From Faecalibacterium sp. (GTDB lineage Bacteria; Bacillota; Clostridia; Oscillospirales; Ruminococcaceae), in NCBI GenBank assembly GCA_017483235.1, contig JAFULE010000253.1, forward strand, positions 1 through 19,254: a stretch of DNA of 19,254 bases, read 5' to 3'. Under the pieces are notes generated by a model that ran no database searches, was not told the DNA's origin, and saw only the letters and a list, made by a program, of their open reading frames with translations. Positions 12,936 through 19,254 of the stretch are shown one piece after another. Position 1 is the first letter of the stretch. Every line of letters starts with the position of its first letter. Both the position numbers and the translations under genes were made by a program.

Positions 12936-14576
12936 ATGAAGTCTTGCTTTCCTCTTTTGCTGAAGACGTGGCTGAGTCACGCAGTTGTGCGAATCCACAT
13001 CGGCACTGTTCATACCGAACAAAGCGGTGAGATTCTGCTGCTGGACACCGCTGTACCCGGCTGGCGCTCCGATGCGCTTTATATTGGCGCCCCACATCAG
13101 CTTGCCGAAAAACTCGCTCACTCCCCTCTTCCCGCTGAAGGCGCACAAGTGGTCACCACCGTTGGGCCTGCTTTTGACGAGATTCCTCCGCAGCTGACCT
13201 TGTTAGAAACAGACCTGCCCCTGATCCCACTTTACAACCACGTACAGAGTGCGGTTCGCCGTTTTGAAGATTGGAATGCACGGCTGCAAAAAGCTGTATA
13301 TCAGAACAGTGGCCTTCAGAGATTGCTGGAAATAGGTAGTGAAGAAATCCATGCCACCTTGCAGCTACTGAATCCCGGTTACAAGCATCTTGCCGGTGTA
13401 TATCATCCAAATGTCAGCGATCCCATTGTGGACGAGATCCAAAGCCAGGGCTATCACAGCTATGAAACGATCCAGCAGATCCACACCGAGACCCTTCTGT
13501 ATCAGGCCGAAGACCGAAGCTGGGCAAAGTTCTGCTCTTCTATAAGCGGCAATTATATCATCACCCATCTGATTCGATACAACAAAAATATCGTGGCACG
13601 ACTTTGTGTGATCCTACCCGACAAAAAGGACGACCCTTATTATGAAGCGCTGTGCGAAATTCTTGCACACTATATCACCGAGTATATGTGCAGCGGTCAA
13701 GGTGTGGATTACAGCAGTAATGCAGATCTTGGCAGCTTGTTGGCAGACCTGATTGAATGTCACCTGACCGATCCGGCTGAATTGGAACAGCGACTAAAAC
13801 AGCTGAAACTGGCCGTAACCCGATACTATCATGTGGTCTTGATTCGTCTGGAATACCAGCAAAATCAGGATGCCATCCCATGGAATTACATTATTGGAAG
13901 ACTCGAACGGATTTTTCCGTTCAGCAACATTACTACCTACCGCGGTGATATTCTAATTCTGGCCCGCAAAACGAAACGCGGTAACCGACTACCGTTGGAT
14001 CGCTCCCGTCTGATACCCCTGTTGGAACAGTTCAACGGCTATATTGGTATCAGTAACACCTCTGAATTTTTGACATCTCTTCCCCCGGTTTATCATCAGA
14101 TTGAAGACGCACTGCGTATCGGACGAGTAATGGACCCCGAGCAACGCATTTTCTACTATGAAGACTACAGCATGTACCAGATTATCGAATTGGCCGCTGA
14201 AGCCGCTTCGCACCGGCTGAACAGCCGCAATCTGGTGCATTTATGCAACAACGCTTTGATTGCCCTGATGCTGTACGATAAAAAGAACGGCACCAATCTG
14301 GTGGAGGTACTACACGTATATCTGCTGAACGAACGAAATGCTTCGGAAACCGCAAAAATTCTTTATCTGCACCGAAATACCATGCTATATAAAATTCGTA
14401 AGATTGAAGAAATACTCGGTGATAGCCTGAACGATCCGGTACTGCGCCAACGACTGCTGTTCAGCTATGACGTACTGACCTATATGAACCAGTATCGAAA
14501 AGAAAACATTCTGGAATTAAAGCGTGCTCCCAGACCAAAAGCTGAACCTACCACAGAAATTACAAATACCGATTGA
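12936..14576 (+). CDS. PucR/CdaR-family transcriptional regulator
   Basis: A 546-residue regulator. The C-terminal PucR-type helix-turn-helix (about 454-516) is clear: LVEVLHVYLLNERNASETA, then LHRNTMLYKIRKIEEILG and a closing SLNDPVLRQRL. The middle (about 260-390) resembles the GGDEF-like region of CdaR proteins, and the N-terminus has a sensory-type segment (ALYIGAPHQLAEKL). Such regulators sense small carboxylates, purines or sugar diacids. The ATG at 12936 follows GGAG by 6 bases; a TTG at 12918 would add six residues but has no ribosome site. It diverges from the CoA cluster and is its likely regulator; the effector is unknown. Confidence 0.9.
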   Translation: MKSCFPLLLKTWLSHAVVRIHIGTVHTEQSGEILLLDTAVPGWRSDALYIGAPHQLAEKLAHSPLPAEGAQVVTTVGPAFDEIPPQLTLLETDLPLIPLYNHVQSAVRRFEDWNARLQKAVYQNSGLQRLLEIGSEEIHATLQLLNPGYKHLAGVYHPNVSDPIVDEIQSQGYHSYETIQQIHTETLLYQAEDRSWAKFCSSISGNYIITHLIRYNKNIVARLCVILPDKKDDPYYEALCEILAHYITEYMCSGQGVDYSSNADLGSLLADLIECHLTDPAELEQRLKQLKLAVTRYYHVVLIRLEYQQNQDAIPWNYIIGRLERIFPFSNITTYRGDILILARKTKRGNRLPLDRSRLIPLLEQFNGYIGISNTSEFLTSLPPVYHQIEDALRIGRVMDPEQRIFYYEDYSMYQIIELAAEAASHRLNSRNLVHLCNNALIALMLYDKKNGTNLVEVLHVYLLNERNASETAKILYLHRNTMLYKIRKIEEILGDSLNDPVLRQRLLFSYDVLTYMNQYRKENILELKRAPRPKAEPTTEITNTD

Positions 14577-14727
14577 TATCATACAAGCGATCAGGAGAGG
14601 CAGAACATCCCTATCTTCTCACATCGCCGGTATGTTTGGGTATTTCACACATTGGGTTTTGGCCGTGCCGGATGCACTGTCAAAAAAGACTTATTACAAA
14701 ATAAGTATTTTGAAGAGCACAAAGCAG

Positions 14728-14775
14728 CGCGGCTCCAAGCAGCATTTATCGCCACTCGAAGCCGCGTCTTTCTTC
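14728..14775. terminator. Weak hairpin between convergent genes
   Basis: CGCGGCT (14728-14734) and AGCCGCG (14760-14766) form a 7-bp stem with a 25-base loop, followed by TCTTTCTT. It lies in the 277-base gap between the regulator (+) and the nagB-like gene (-). The loop is long and the tail impure, so it is at best a modest terminator; nothing else was seen in the gap. Confidence 0.35.
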
Positions 14776-14853
14776 GTGATATAGATTTCTCTTGTGTAAC
14801 TGATTATTGCACTTATATTGTACAACAGACCCTCGTACACGTACGATTACGGA

Positions 14854-15672
14854 TCAAAAAGGCTGCTGCGCCGCATTGGCATTCACAATGATCATCGCAT
14901 CGGGATGATTTTGCGCCAGCGTGACCGGGAAATGAGCACTGACTTCGCCATAGGCTGCCTGACGTACCACAGCGCGATGCCAGTCACGGAAGACACCCAG
15001 ACGAATCTTTTTTGCACCCAGAATTTCAGCCATACCAATGGTGATTGCCTTGCGCGGCATCGCATCGATGGCTCCGCTTCTGTCGCCAATGGCGTTAGCA
15101 GTGCGGGTCTCTCTCGAGATGGTCAGCACACGGGTCTGCAATTTGGCAAACTCCTGCGGGGTCATCTCATCAATGGGCTCGTTGAATGCCAGGTGACCAT
15201 TGATGCCAATGCCGCCAAATGCAATATCCACACCGCCAAGCTGTTCGATCAGTTGAGGGATCTGTTCCGGGCAGCGAGGATCGGGAAATACACGCTGCTC
15301 GGGCGGCATGACAAGATCGGGGAAAATTCTGCCATAAACCTGCCGTTCCATAAATCCTCGGAAAGACAGCGAACTGGAGCAGTCGATCCAGCTTTCATCA
15401 TCGTTCAGATATTCGTCCATATTGATGAACCAGCAGTTTTTCAGGCTGATACGGTCCCGGTTAACAAGCCGTACAAAGATGGGATACTGCCCCACAGGCC
15501 CTACCGGACAGATAAAAACAGTGCGCTTACCTGCTGCATTGTTTTTTTGGATCTCGCGCACCATCTCCAGTGCCAGCTCATAAAATACTTCGCCGGAATC
15601 GCCCAGTTTCAGCAACGGAATACGGGCATTTTCGCCCAGCTTTTCGGCAGAGATTTGATAATACTCGTACAT
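14854..15672 (-). CDS. nagB: Glucosamine-6-phosphate deaminase-like protein (NagB family, divergent)
   Basis: A 272-residue sugar-phosphate isomerase/deaminase. NagB converts glucosamine-6-phosphate to fructose-6-phosphate and ammonia. Catalytic positions are visible: D86 in FINMDEYL, then N158, H160 and E165 in GGIGINGHLAFNEP. Asn instead of Asp at 158 occurs, as I recall, in other Gram-positive members. The phosphate-binding loop usually reads TGSTP; here it is CPVGPVGQYP (55-64), so substrate preference may differ. The ATG at 15672 has AAGGAG upstream; a longer frame to 15735 overlaps nagA and is rejected. It follows nagA by 13 bases and is surely co-transcribed. The symbol is by family; the exact substrate is less sure. 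Confidence 0.82.
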   Translation of the reverse strand: MYEYYQISAEKLGENARIPLLKLGDSGEVFYELALEMVREIQKNNAAGKRTVFICPVGPVGQYPIFVRLVNRDRISLKNCWFINMDEYLNDDESWIDCSSSLSFRGFMERQVYGRIFPDLVMPPEQRVFPDPRCPEQIPQLIEQLGGVDIAFGGIGINGHLAFNEPIDEMTPQEFAKLQTRVLTISRETRTANAIGDRSGAIDAMPRKAITIGMAEILGAKKIRLGVFRDWHRAVVRQAAYGEVSAHFPVTLAQNHPDAMIIVNANAAQQPF

Positions 15673-15685
15673 CTCGGTTCTCCTT

Positions 15686-16840
15686 TCAAATTGCAGAATA
15701 AACACAGCGCCCATTTGCATAGGTAGCGCATACATTCAATTCATCATCCAGTAACACCAGATCCGCATCCAGTCCCGGAGCAATCCGTCCCTTGCGGTCA
15801 GTGATTCGCAGACATTCTGCCGGATTTTGGGTCAGAATGGGCAGCACCTGTTCTACCGAAAGACCTGTAAACCGCACCAGATTTTTCAGCGCAGCCTGCA
15901 TGGTCAAGGTACTGCCTGCACGCACTCCGGTTTCGGTCAGCACCGCATCGCCGTTTTTTACGGTAACGCGATTGACCCCCAGATGATATTCGCCATCACC
16001 AAGGCCCGCAGCCATAATGCTGTCGGTTACCGCCACCACTTTATCAAGGCCTTTGCATTTCAGCAAAAAACGTACCGTTCCCGGGTGCAAATGCCGCCCA
16101 TCACAAATCATTTCGCACCAGATATCGCTTTCCAGCGCCGCCCCCATGACAGCCGGCTCGTGCTGATGCAGCAGCCGCATGGCGTTTAATGTATGCGTAC
16201 AGCACCGGGCGCCATTCCGGATCGTTGCCATTGTCTGATCGTATGTGGCACCGGAATGCCCAACGCCCACGGTCACCTCATCGGCAATATCGGCCACCAT
16301 TTCGGTTACACCGGCAACCTCGGGAGAAACAGTGATATACCGAATGGCACCGCCTGCTGCCTGCTGATAGCGCCGGAACAGCTGTGCATCACCGGCCTGC
16401 AGCAGATGCTCCGGCATGGCACCTTTGTATTCCACCGAAAGAAAAGGCCCTTCCAGATGGATGCCTAACGGCGGTACGCTGTCCTGAGGGTGCTGCATTG
16501 CTTCGCATACTGCCTGTATTGCAGTTAACGTCTGTTGCTCGGTATCGGTCAGAATGCTGGCATTCCAGGCGGTAGTTCCCTGCTGTGCAAAAAAGCGACC
16601 GATACGGCGAATTTCTTCTGCATCTGCAGAGTTCACATCCACACCAACCGCGCCATGGGTATGCGAATCGATAAAACCCGGAACAAGCATCAAACCTCGG
16701 CAATCCACCCGCGGAAGCCCCGGATTCTCCACCTGCGGGCCAACCGCAACGATTTTGCCCTGTTGGCACAGCAAGCTGCCCACAGTCAATCGACCGTTTT
16801 GATAGATCCGCGTATTTTCAAAATACCAGTCGCGCATCAT
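15686..16840 (-). CDS. nagA: N-acetylglucosamine-6-phosphate deacetylase
   Basis: A 384-residue amidohydrolase of normal NagA length. It removes acetate from N-acetylglucosamine-6-phosphate in the cytosol, feeding the deaminase encoded next. Visible site residues: H60 and H62 (GFIDSHTHG), metal ligand E130 (GIHLEGPF), H195 (GVGHSGAT), H216 (THTLNAM), H250 (CDGRHLHP) and catalytic D273 (VAVTDSIMAAGL). AAGGAGG lies 4 bases from the first ATG and 7 from the second, so translation probably starts at the second (16837). It is the middle gene of a DUF624-like/nagA/nagB set. Confidence 0.95.
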   Translation of the reverse strand: MMRDWYFENTRIYQNGRLTVGSLLCQQGKIVAVGPQVENPGLPRVDCRGLMLVPGFIDSHTHGAVGVDVNSADAEEIRRIGRFFAQQGTTAWNASILTDTEQQTLTAIQAVCEAMQHPQDSVPPLGIHLEGPFLSVEYKGAMPEHLLQAGDAQLFRRYQQAAGGAIRYITVSPEVAGVTEMVADIADEVTVGVGHSGATYDQTMATIRNGARCCTHTLNAMRLLHQHEPAVMGAALESDIWCEMICDGRHLHPGTVRFLLKCKGLDKVVAVTDSIMAAGLGDGEYHLGVNRVTVKNGDAVLTETGVRAGSTLTMQAALKNLVRFTGLSVEQVLPILTQNPAECLRITDRKGRIAPGLDADLVLLDDELNVCATYANGRCVYSAI

Positions 16841-16876
16841 CTGCCCTCCTTGTTCTGTCTTTTCGTTGCAGGAACC

Positions 16877-17653
16877 TTATTCCTGACTGTCCTGACGCTG
16901 CTGCAGTGTTTCTTCAATTCGGTAGATGCTGTTTAACCTCGGGTAAACGATCATACAACTGACCACCGTTACAAACCAGAATCCAAGCAGCGGCAAAAAC
17001 GTAATTGAATATGGAAAAAGCAGTACAGTAGCCCCCCAATACACAACAGCAACAGCCGCTGCTGCCATCACTCGGGGCAATGCACCTAAAACAAACAATA
17101 CGCCGTTTTTCAGCAGCGGCAGAACACCAACGTCCAGCACCACTGCCTGCGGCAATACCGAGGAAAACAACAGCGCAAACAGCAGACAATATCCTGCCGG
17201 GGCCACCCAGTTCTCAACCCCGCCCTGCGGATTCACCCGTAGATTCCAGTACATGGCAAACGCCATCATAGACAGGGTTGCCCCAAGCAGCATTCCCAAA
17301 GGAACCGAAAGTTTCAGATTTTGCCCCACAGCCCGTCGGTAGGTGGGCCACCAGAAATTTGCTTCGTCCCGTAAGGTGCGTAAAACGGTATCGTACATAC
17401 CATACAAAGCGATGCCTGCCGGAATTCCCAAAAGGGTGCCTGCCAGCAAGGTGAACTGCAAACTGCCGCTGTACACACCAAAACAAACTGCCAATGTAAC
17501 CGGCACAAAAGCGACCAGACAGATGACGTTTGCCAGCAGATAACTTTTACCGTCGCGCAAAATAAGCTCGATAAAGCGGCGAATGCCTTTTTTGCGTGGT
17601 TCATCCTTTTCCACTCCGGGGCCCGGAGTATTCATTCCCCAAAACAGATCCAT
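16877..17653 (-). CDS. DUF624 (YesL-like) membrane protein
   Basis: A 258-residue protein with five or six hydrophobic segments and a charged N-terminus (about 1-35). GIPAGIALYGMYDTVLRTLRDE and the layout resemble the DUF624/YesL family, which often accompanies carbohydrate uptake and degradation genes in Firmicutes; its molecular role is unknown. GGGAGAG precedes the ATG. It is the first gene of the nag set, 36 bases ahead of nagA, behind the strong promoter at 17751-17779. The family call is moderate because the conserved blocks are short. Confidence 0.68.
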   Translation of the reverse strand: MDLFWGMNTPGPGVEKDEPRKKGIRRFIELILRDGKSYLLANVICLVAFVPVTLAVCFGVYSGSLQFTLLAGTLLGIPAGIALYGMYDTVLRTLRDEANFWWPTYRRAVGQNLKLSVPLGMLLGATLSMMAFAMYWNLRVNPQGGVENWVAPAGYCLLFALLFSSVLPQAVVLDVGVLPLLKNGVLFVLGALPRVMAAAAVAVVYWGATVLLFPYSITFLPLLGFWFVTVVSCMIVYPRLNSIYRIEETLQQRQDSQE

Positions 17654-17750
17654 CGTTCTCTCCCGTATATTCTGCAGCTAAAATATCAGCGTGCAGCCAT
17701 GTGCTTTTGGGTGTGTAAAGACACTTCAAAACAATTAATTTATCATTTTT

Positions 17751-17779
17751 ATTAAACCGTTTTTCCTAACCGCTGTCAA
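17751..17779 (-). promoter_or_regulatory. Promoter of the DUF624-nagA-nagB operon
   Basis: On the minus strand a perfect TTGACA (17779-17774) and TTTAAT (17756-17751, 5/6) are 17 bases apart, about 98 bases before the start codon at 17653. This is the closest match to consensus in the window. Confidence 0.75.
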
Positions 17780-17852
17780 CTGTTTCTCCCAAATCGAACC
17801 GTACAATCTATTGCCGTATTTTCGGCAAATTCACACATTTTCAGTCAAAATC

Positions 17853-17861
17853 TGGTATACT
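17853..17861 (+). promoter_or_regulatory. Extended -10 promoter TGGTATACT
   Basis: TG-n-TATACT lies 32 bases before the ATG at 17894. The best -35-like sequence, TTCACA (17830-17835), is 20 bases away, so recognition probably relies on the extended -10. Confidence 0.6.
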
Positions 17862-17893
17862 GCAATAAATACCTTGGAAAGGATTTTGCTTCA

Positions 17894-18538
17894 ATGACAC
17901 ATCAAAGCAAGGACGCCCCTTCGCTGAGTACTCGCAAACAAAAAATGCAGCATTTCTGGGACTATATCTTCCCCTGGTGCGTGGGAATCGGCATTGCTTT
18001 GGGGGTAGTGTTCTGGCTTTTGGCCGATGCATTCGGCACCGCCCGGTCCGACTACCGCATCGGCTTTGTCTGTGCTGCCACCCTGAGTGATGAAACTGTG
18101 GAACTTCTGGAAGCGGCTGCCGCACAGCATGGAAGCGACCTGAATCGGGATGGAACCGTTCTGGTGGAGCTGGACCAGTACCCCCTGAGCTATACCGGCG
18201 AATACGATTCCCCTTACACCCAGATGGCCGGCGTCAGCATGCTGTCCAGTGATCTTCAGGATGTGGATTTTGTTTGTTTTATCGTAGAAAACGCAGAAAA
18301 GTTCTGCCAGAGCTGTGACACGTTGCTTACCCTGCAGGGCACTGCCCCCAGCGGTGAAAGCTATGAACAGCTTAGCCTATCATACAAGGAACTGACTGCT
18401 TTTCAAGGCTTGCCTCTCACTGCGCAGGATGCAGCCCTTCTGGAAAACTGCCGCGTGTTGATCACGAAAAATCCCAGCAGTTCCACCGGACGCACCGATG
18501 CCGATCACGCCTTGTGGCTGGATTTACTGGCCGGGTAA
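17894..18538 (+). CDS. Membrane-anchored extracytoplasmic protein, unknown function
   Basis: A 214-residue protein with a basic N-terminus (TRKQKMQHF), one membrane segment (about 27-46, FPWCVGIGIALGVVFWLLAD) and a polar outer domain of about 165 residues that includes acidic patches and a few Cys (for example C59, C122, C132, C135). This is a signal-anchor layout. I do not recognise the domain. It diverges from the DUF624-like gene; genes with this layout often neighbour DUF624 proteins, from memory. AAGGA lies 11 bases before the ATG. Confidence 0.72.
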   Translation: MTHQSKDAPSLSTRKQKMQHFWDYIFPWCVGIGIALGVVFWLLADAFGTARSDYRIGFVCAATLSDETVELLEAAAAQHGSDLNRDGTVLVELDQYPLSYTGEYDSPYTQMAGVSMLSSDLQDVDFVCFIVENAEKFCQSCDTLLTLQGTAPSGESYEQLSLSYKELTAFQGLPLTAQDAALLENCRVLITKNPSSSTGRTDADHALWLDLLAG

Positions 18539-18598
18539 ATTTCTTTTGACAATTTACCAAAGATGCCTCAAAAACATTGGCGATTCTGCCCTCTGCTC

Positions 18599-18652
18599 AT
18601 TCCCCTGTTTTTGCCGTATAATAGGCACAGGGGAATTTATTTTTTGTTTTTA
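18599..18652 (+). terminator. Terminator whose loop contains the next gene's -10 box
   Basis: ATTCCCCTGT (18599-18608) pairs perfectly with ACAGGGGAAT (18627-18636) and is followed by TTATTTTTTGTTTTT. The 18-base loop includes TATAAT (18617-18622). Confidence 0.75.
18617..18622 (+). promoter_or_regulatory. -10 box TATAAT for the glycoside-hydrolase-like gene
   Basis: A perfect TATAAT lies 50 bases before the ATG at 18673, inside the loop of the preceding terminator. The -35 region at the right distance (TGCTCA, 18594-18599) is poor. Confidence 0.5.
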
Positions 18653-18672
18653 TTAAATCAGGAGGGTGCCCT

Positions 18673-19254
18673 ATGTCCCAGACTTCTGTGCTATTTAACA
18701 GCGCCTGCCCGGTGTGTGCCTATGCCGCTGCCGAGCTGCAGCGCCACCTTGCCCTGCTGCCCGGTACCTCGCTGCGCGGGCCGGTTCAGCTTATCGTCTG
18801 CCCCGATCTGGCCGAATATGGCTATGCCGCCCCTGCCACAAATGAAGATGACCAGTACGCCTTTGACATTACAGCCGACGGCGGCAGCATCCGCGGCGTA
18901 AATCCCCGCAGCGTGCTTTTGGGTGTGTACGCCTATTTGCGTTCCATCGGATTCCGTTTTCTGCGCCCCGGCATCGAGGGTACCTTCCCCCCTGCCCTGA
19001 CCAGTGCCGAACAGCTGGCTGCTTCCGATGCATGCTGTGCCTTTGTGCGCCACCGCGGCGTCTGCATCGAAGGATCCGAGTCGGTGGAAAACATCCTCGA
19101 TTTTATCGACTGGCTGCCCAAGGTGGGATACAACAGCTTTTTTATGCAGTTCAAAACCCCGTATACCTTTTTGCAGCGGTACTATCATCATGTTTACAAT
19201 CCCGTGGCACAGCCCGAAGAGATGACCGACGAATTCGTGGACGAAGCTGATCGC
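18673..19254 (+). CDS. Glycoside-hydrolase-like protein, N-terminal part (runs off the window)
   Basis: An open frame of 194 codons continues to the window end without a stop, from an ATG with AGGAGGG upstream. Residues 1-110 resemble the N-terminal domain shared by alpha-glucuronidases and GH20-type hexosaminidases: AAAELQRHLALLPG, a central beta region, then GVNPRSVLLGVYAYLRSIGFRFLRPG. From about 130, RHRGVCIEG and FIDWLPKVGYNSFFMQF look like the first strands of a TIM-barrel catalytic domain (DUF4838/GH-like). No signal peptide is seen, so it may act inside the cell on imported oligosaccharides. A hexosaminidase-like role would fit the neighbouring nag genes, but this is inference. Confidence 0.75.
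   Translation, partial: MSQTSVLFNSACPVCAYAAAELQRHLALLPGTSLRGPVQLIVCPDLAEYGYAAPATNEDDQYAFDITADGGSIRGVNPRSVLLGVYAYLRSIGFRFLRPGIEGTFPPALTSAEQLAASDACCAFVRHRGVCIEGSESVENILDFIDWLPKVGYNSFFMQFKTPYTFLQRYYHHVYNPVAQPEEMTDEFVDEADR

Noticed and set aside
14818..15726. Long open frame (302 codons, +) opposite the nagB-like gene
   Set aside because: It is the antisense shadow of a gene with clear catalytic motifs; no ribosome site and no recognisable protein pattern.
1..19254. CRISPR arrays, tRNA/rRNA genes, insertion sequences or prophage
   Set aside because: No regularly spaced repeats, transposase or integrase motifs, or structural RNA signatures were seen.

Overview
The window looks like chromosome from a gut-type, low-oxygen Firmicute (Clostridia; Oscillospiraceae/Ruminococcaceae-like). 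Protein style, strong AGGAGG-type ribosome sites, TTGACA/TATAAT promoters, short U-tailed terminators and about 50% GC all fit. This placement is an inference from gene style; no rRNA or marker gene is present. No tRNA, rRNA, IS element or CRISPR array was seen.

Layout. (1) 1-1102: the N-terminus of a brnQ branched-chain amino acid carrier (-) diverges from a LysR regulator (+); a perfect palindrome lies between them. (2) 1119-3227: desulfoferrodoxin interrupted by an in-frame TAG, a short Hcp-like iron-sulfur protein and a D-lyxose isomerase-type cupin. (3) 3321-6166: four small membrane proteins of unknown role, two of them tandem paralogues. (4) 6266-12588 (-): a five-gene catabolic cluster, in transcription order MBL-fold hydrolase, SLC13/ArsB-type permease, two 2-hydroxyacyl-CoA dehydratase-family subunits and a class III CoA-transferase. 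It diverges from a PucR/CdaR-type regulator (12936-14576, +). (5) 14854-17653 (-): DUF624-like membrane protein, nagA and a nagB-like gene. (6) 17894 to the end (+): a one-TM extracytoplasmic protein and the start of a large glycoside-hydrolase-like gene.

The most unusual part is region 4. The gene set implies import of an organic anion, hydrolysis by a metallo-hydrolase, loading onto CoA by a CaiB-type transferase and work on the thioester by a dehydratase-like heterodimer. However, both dehydratase-family subunits lack the cysteines that normally hold the [4Fe-4S] clusters, and no ATP-dependent activator (HgdC/FldI type) is in the window. The pair therefore probably does something other than classical ketyl-radical dehydration. 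The divergent regulator region carries two related palindromes, one at the regulator's own start site and one in the leader of the cluster, which makes substrate-responsive control likely.

Region 5 plus the start of region 6 looks like an amino-sugar/glycan utilisation locus: extracytoplasmic or glycosidase functions on one side, and N-acetylglucosamine-6-phosphate deacetylation and deamination on the other.
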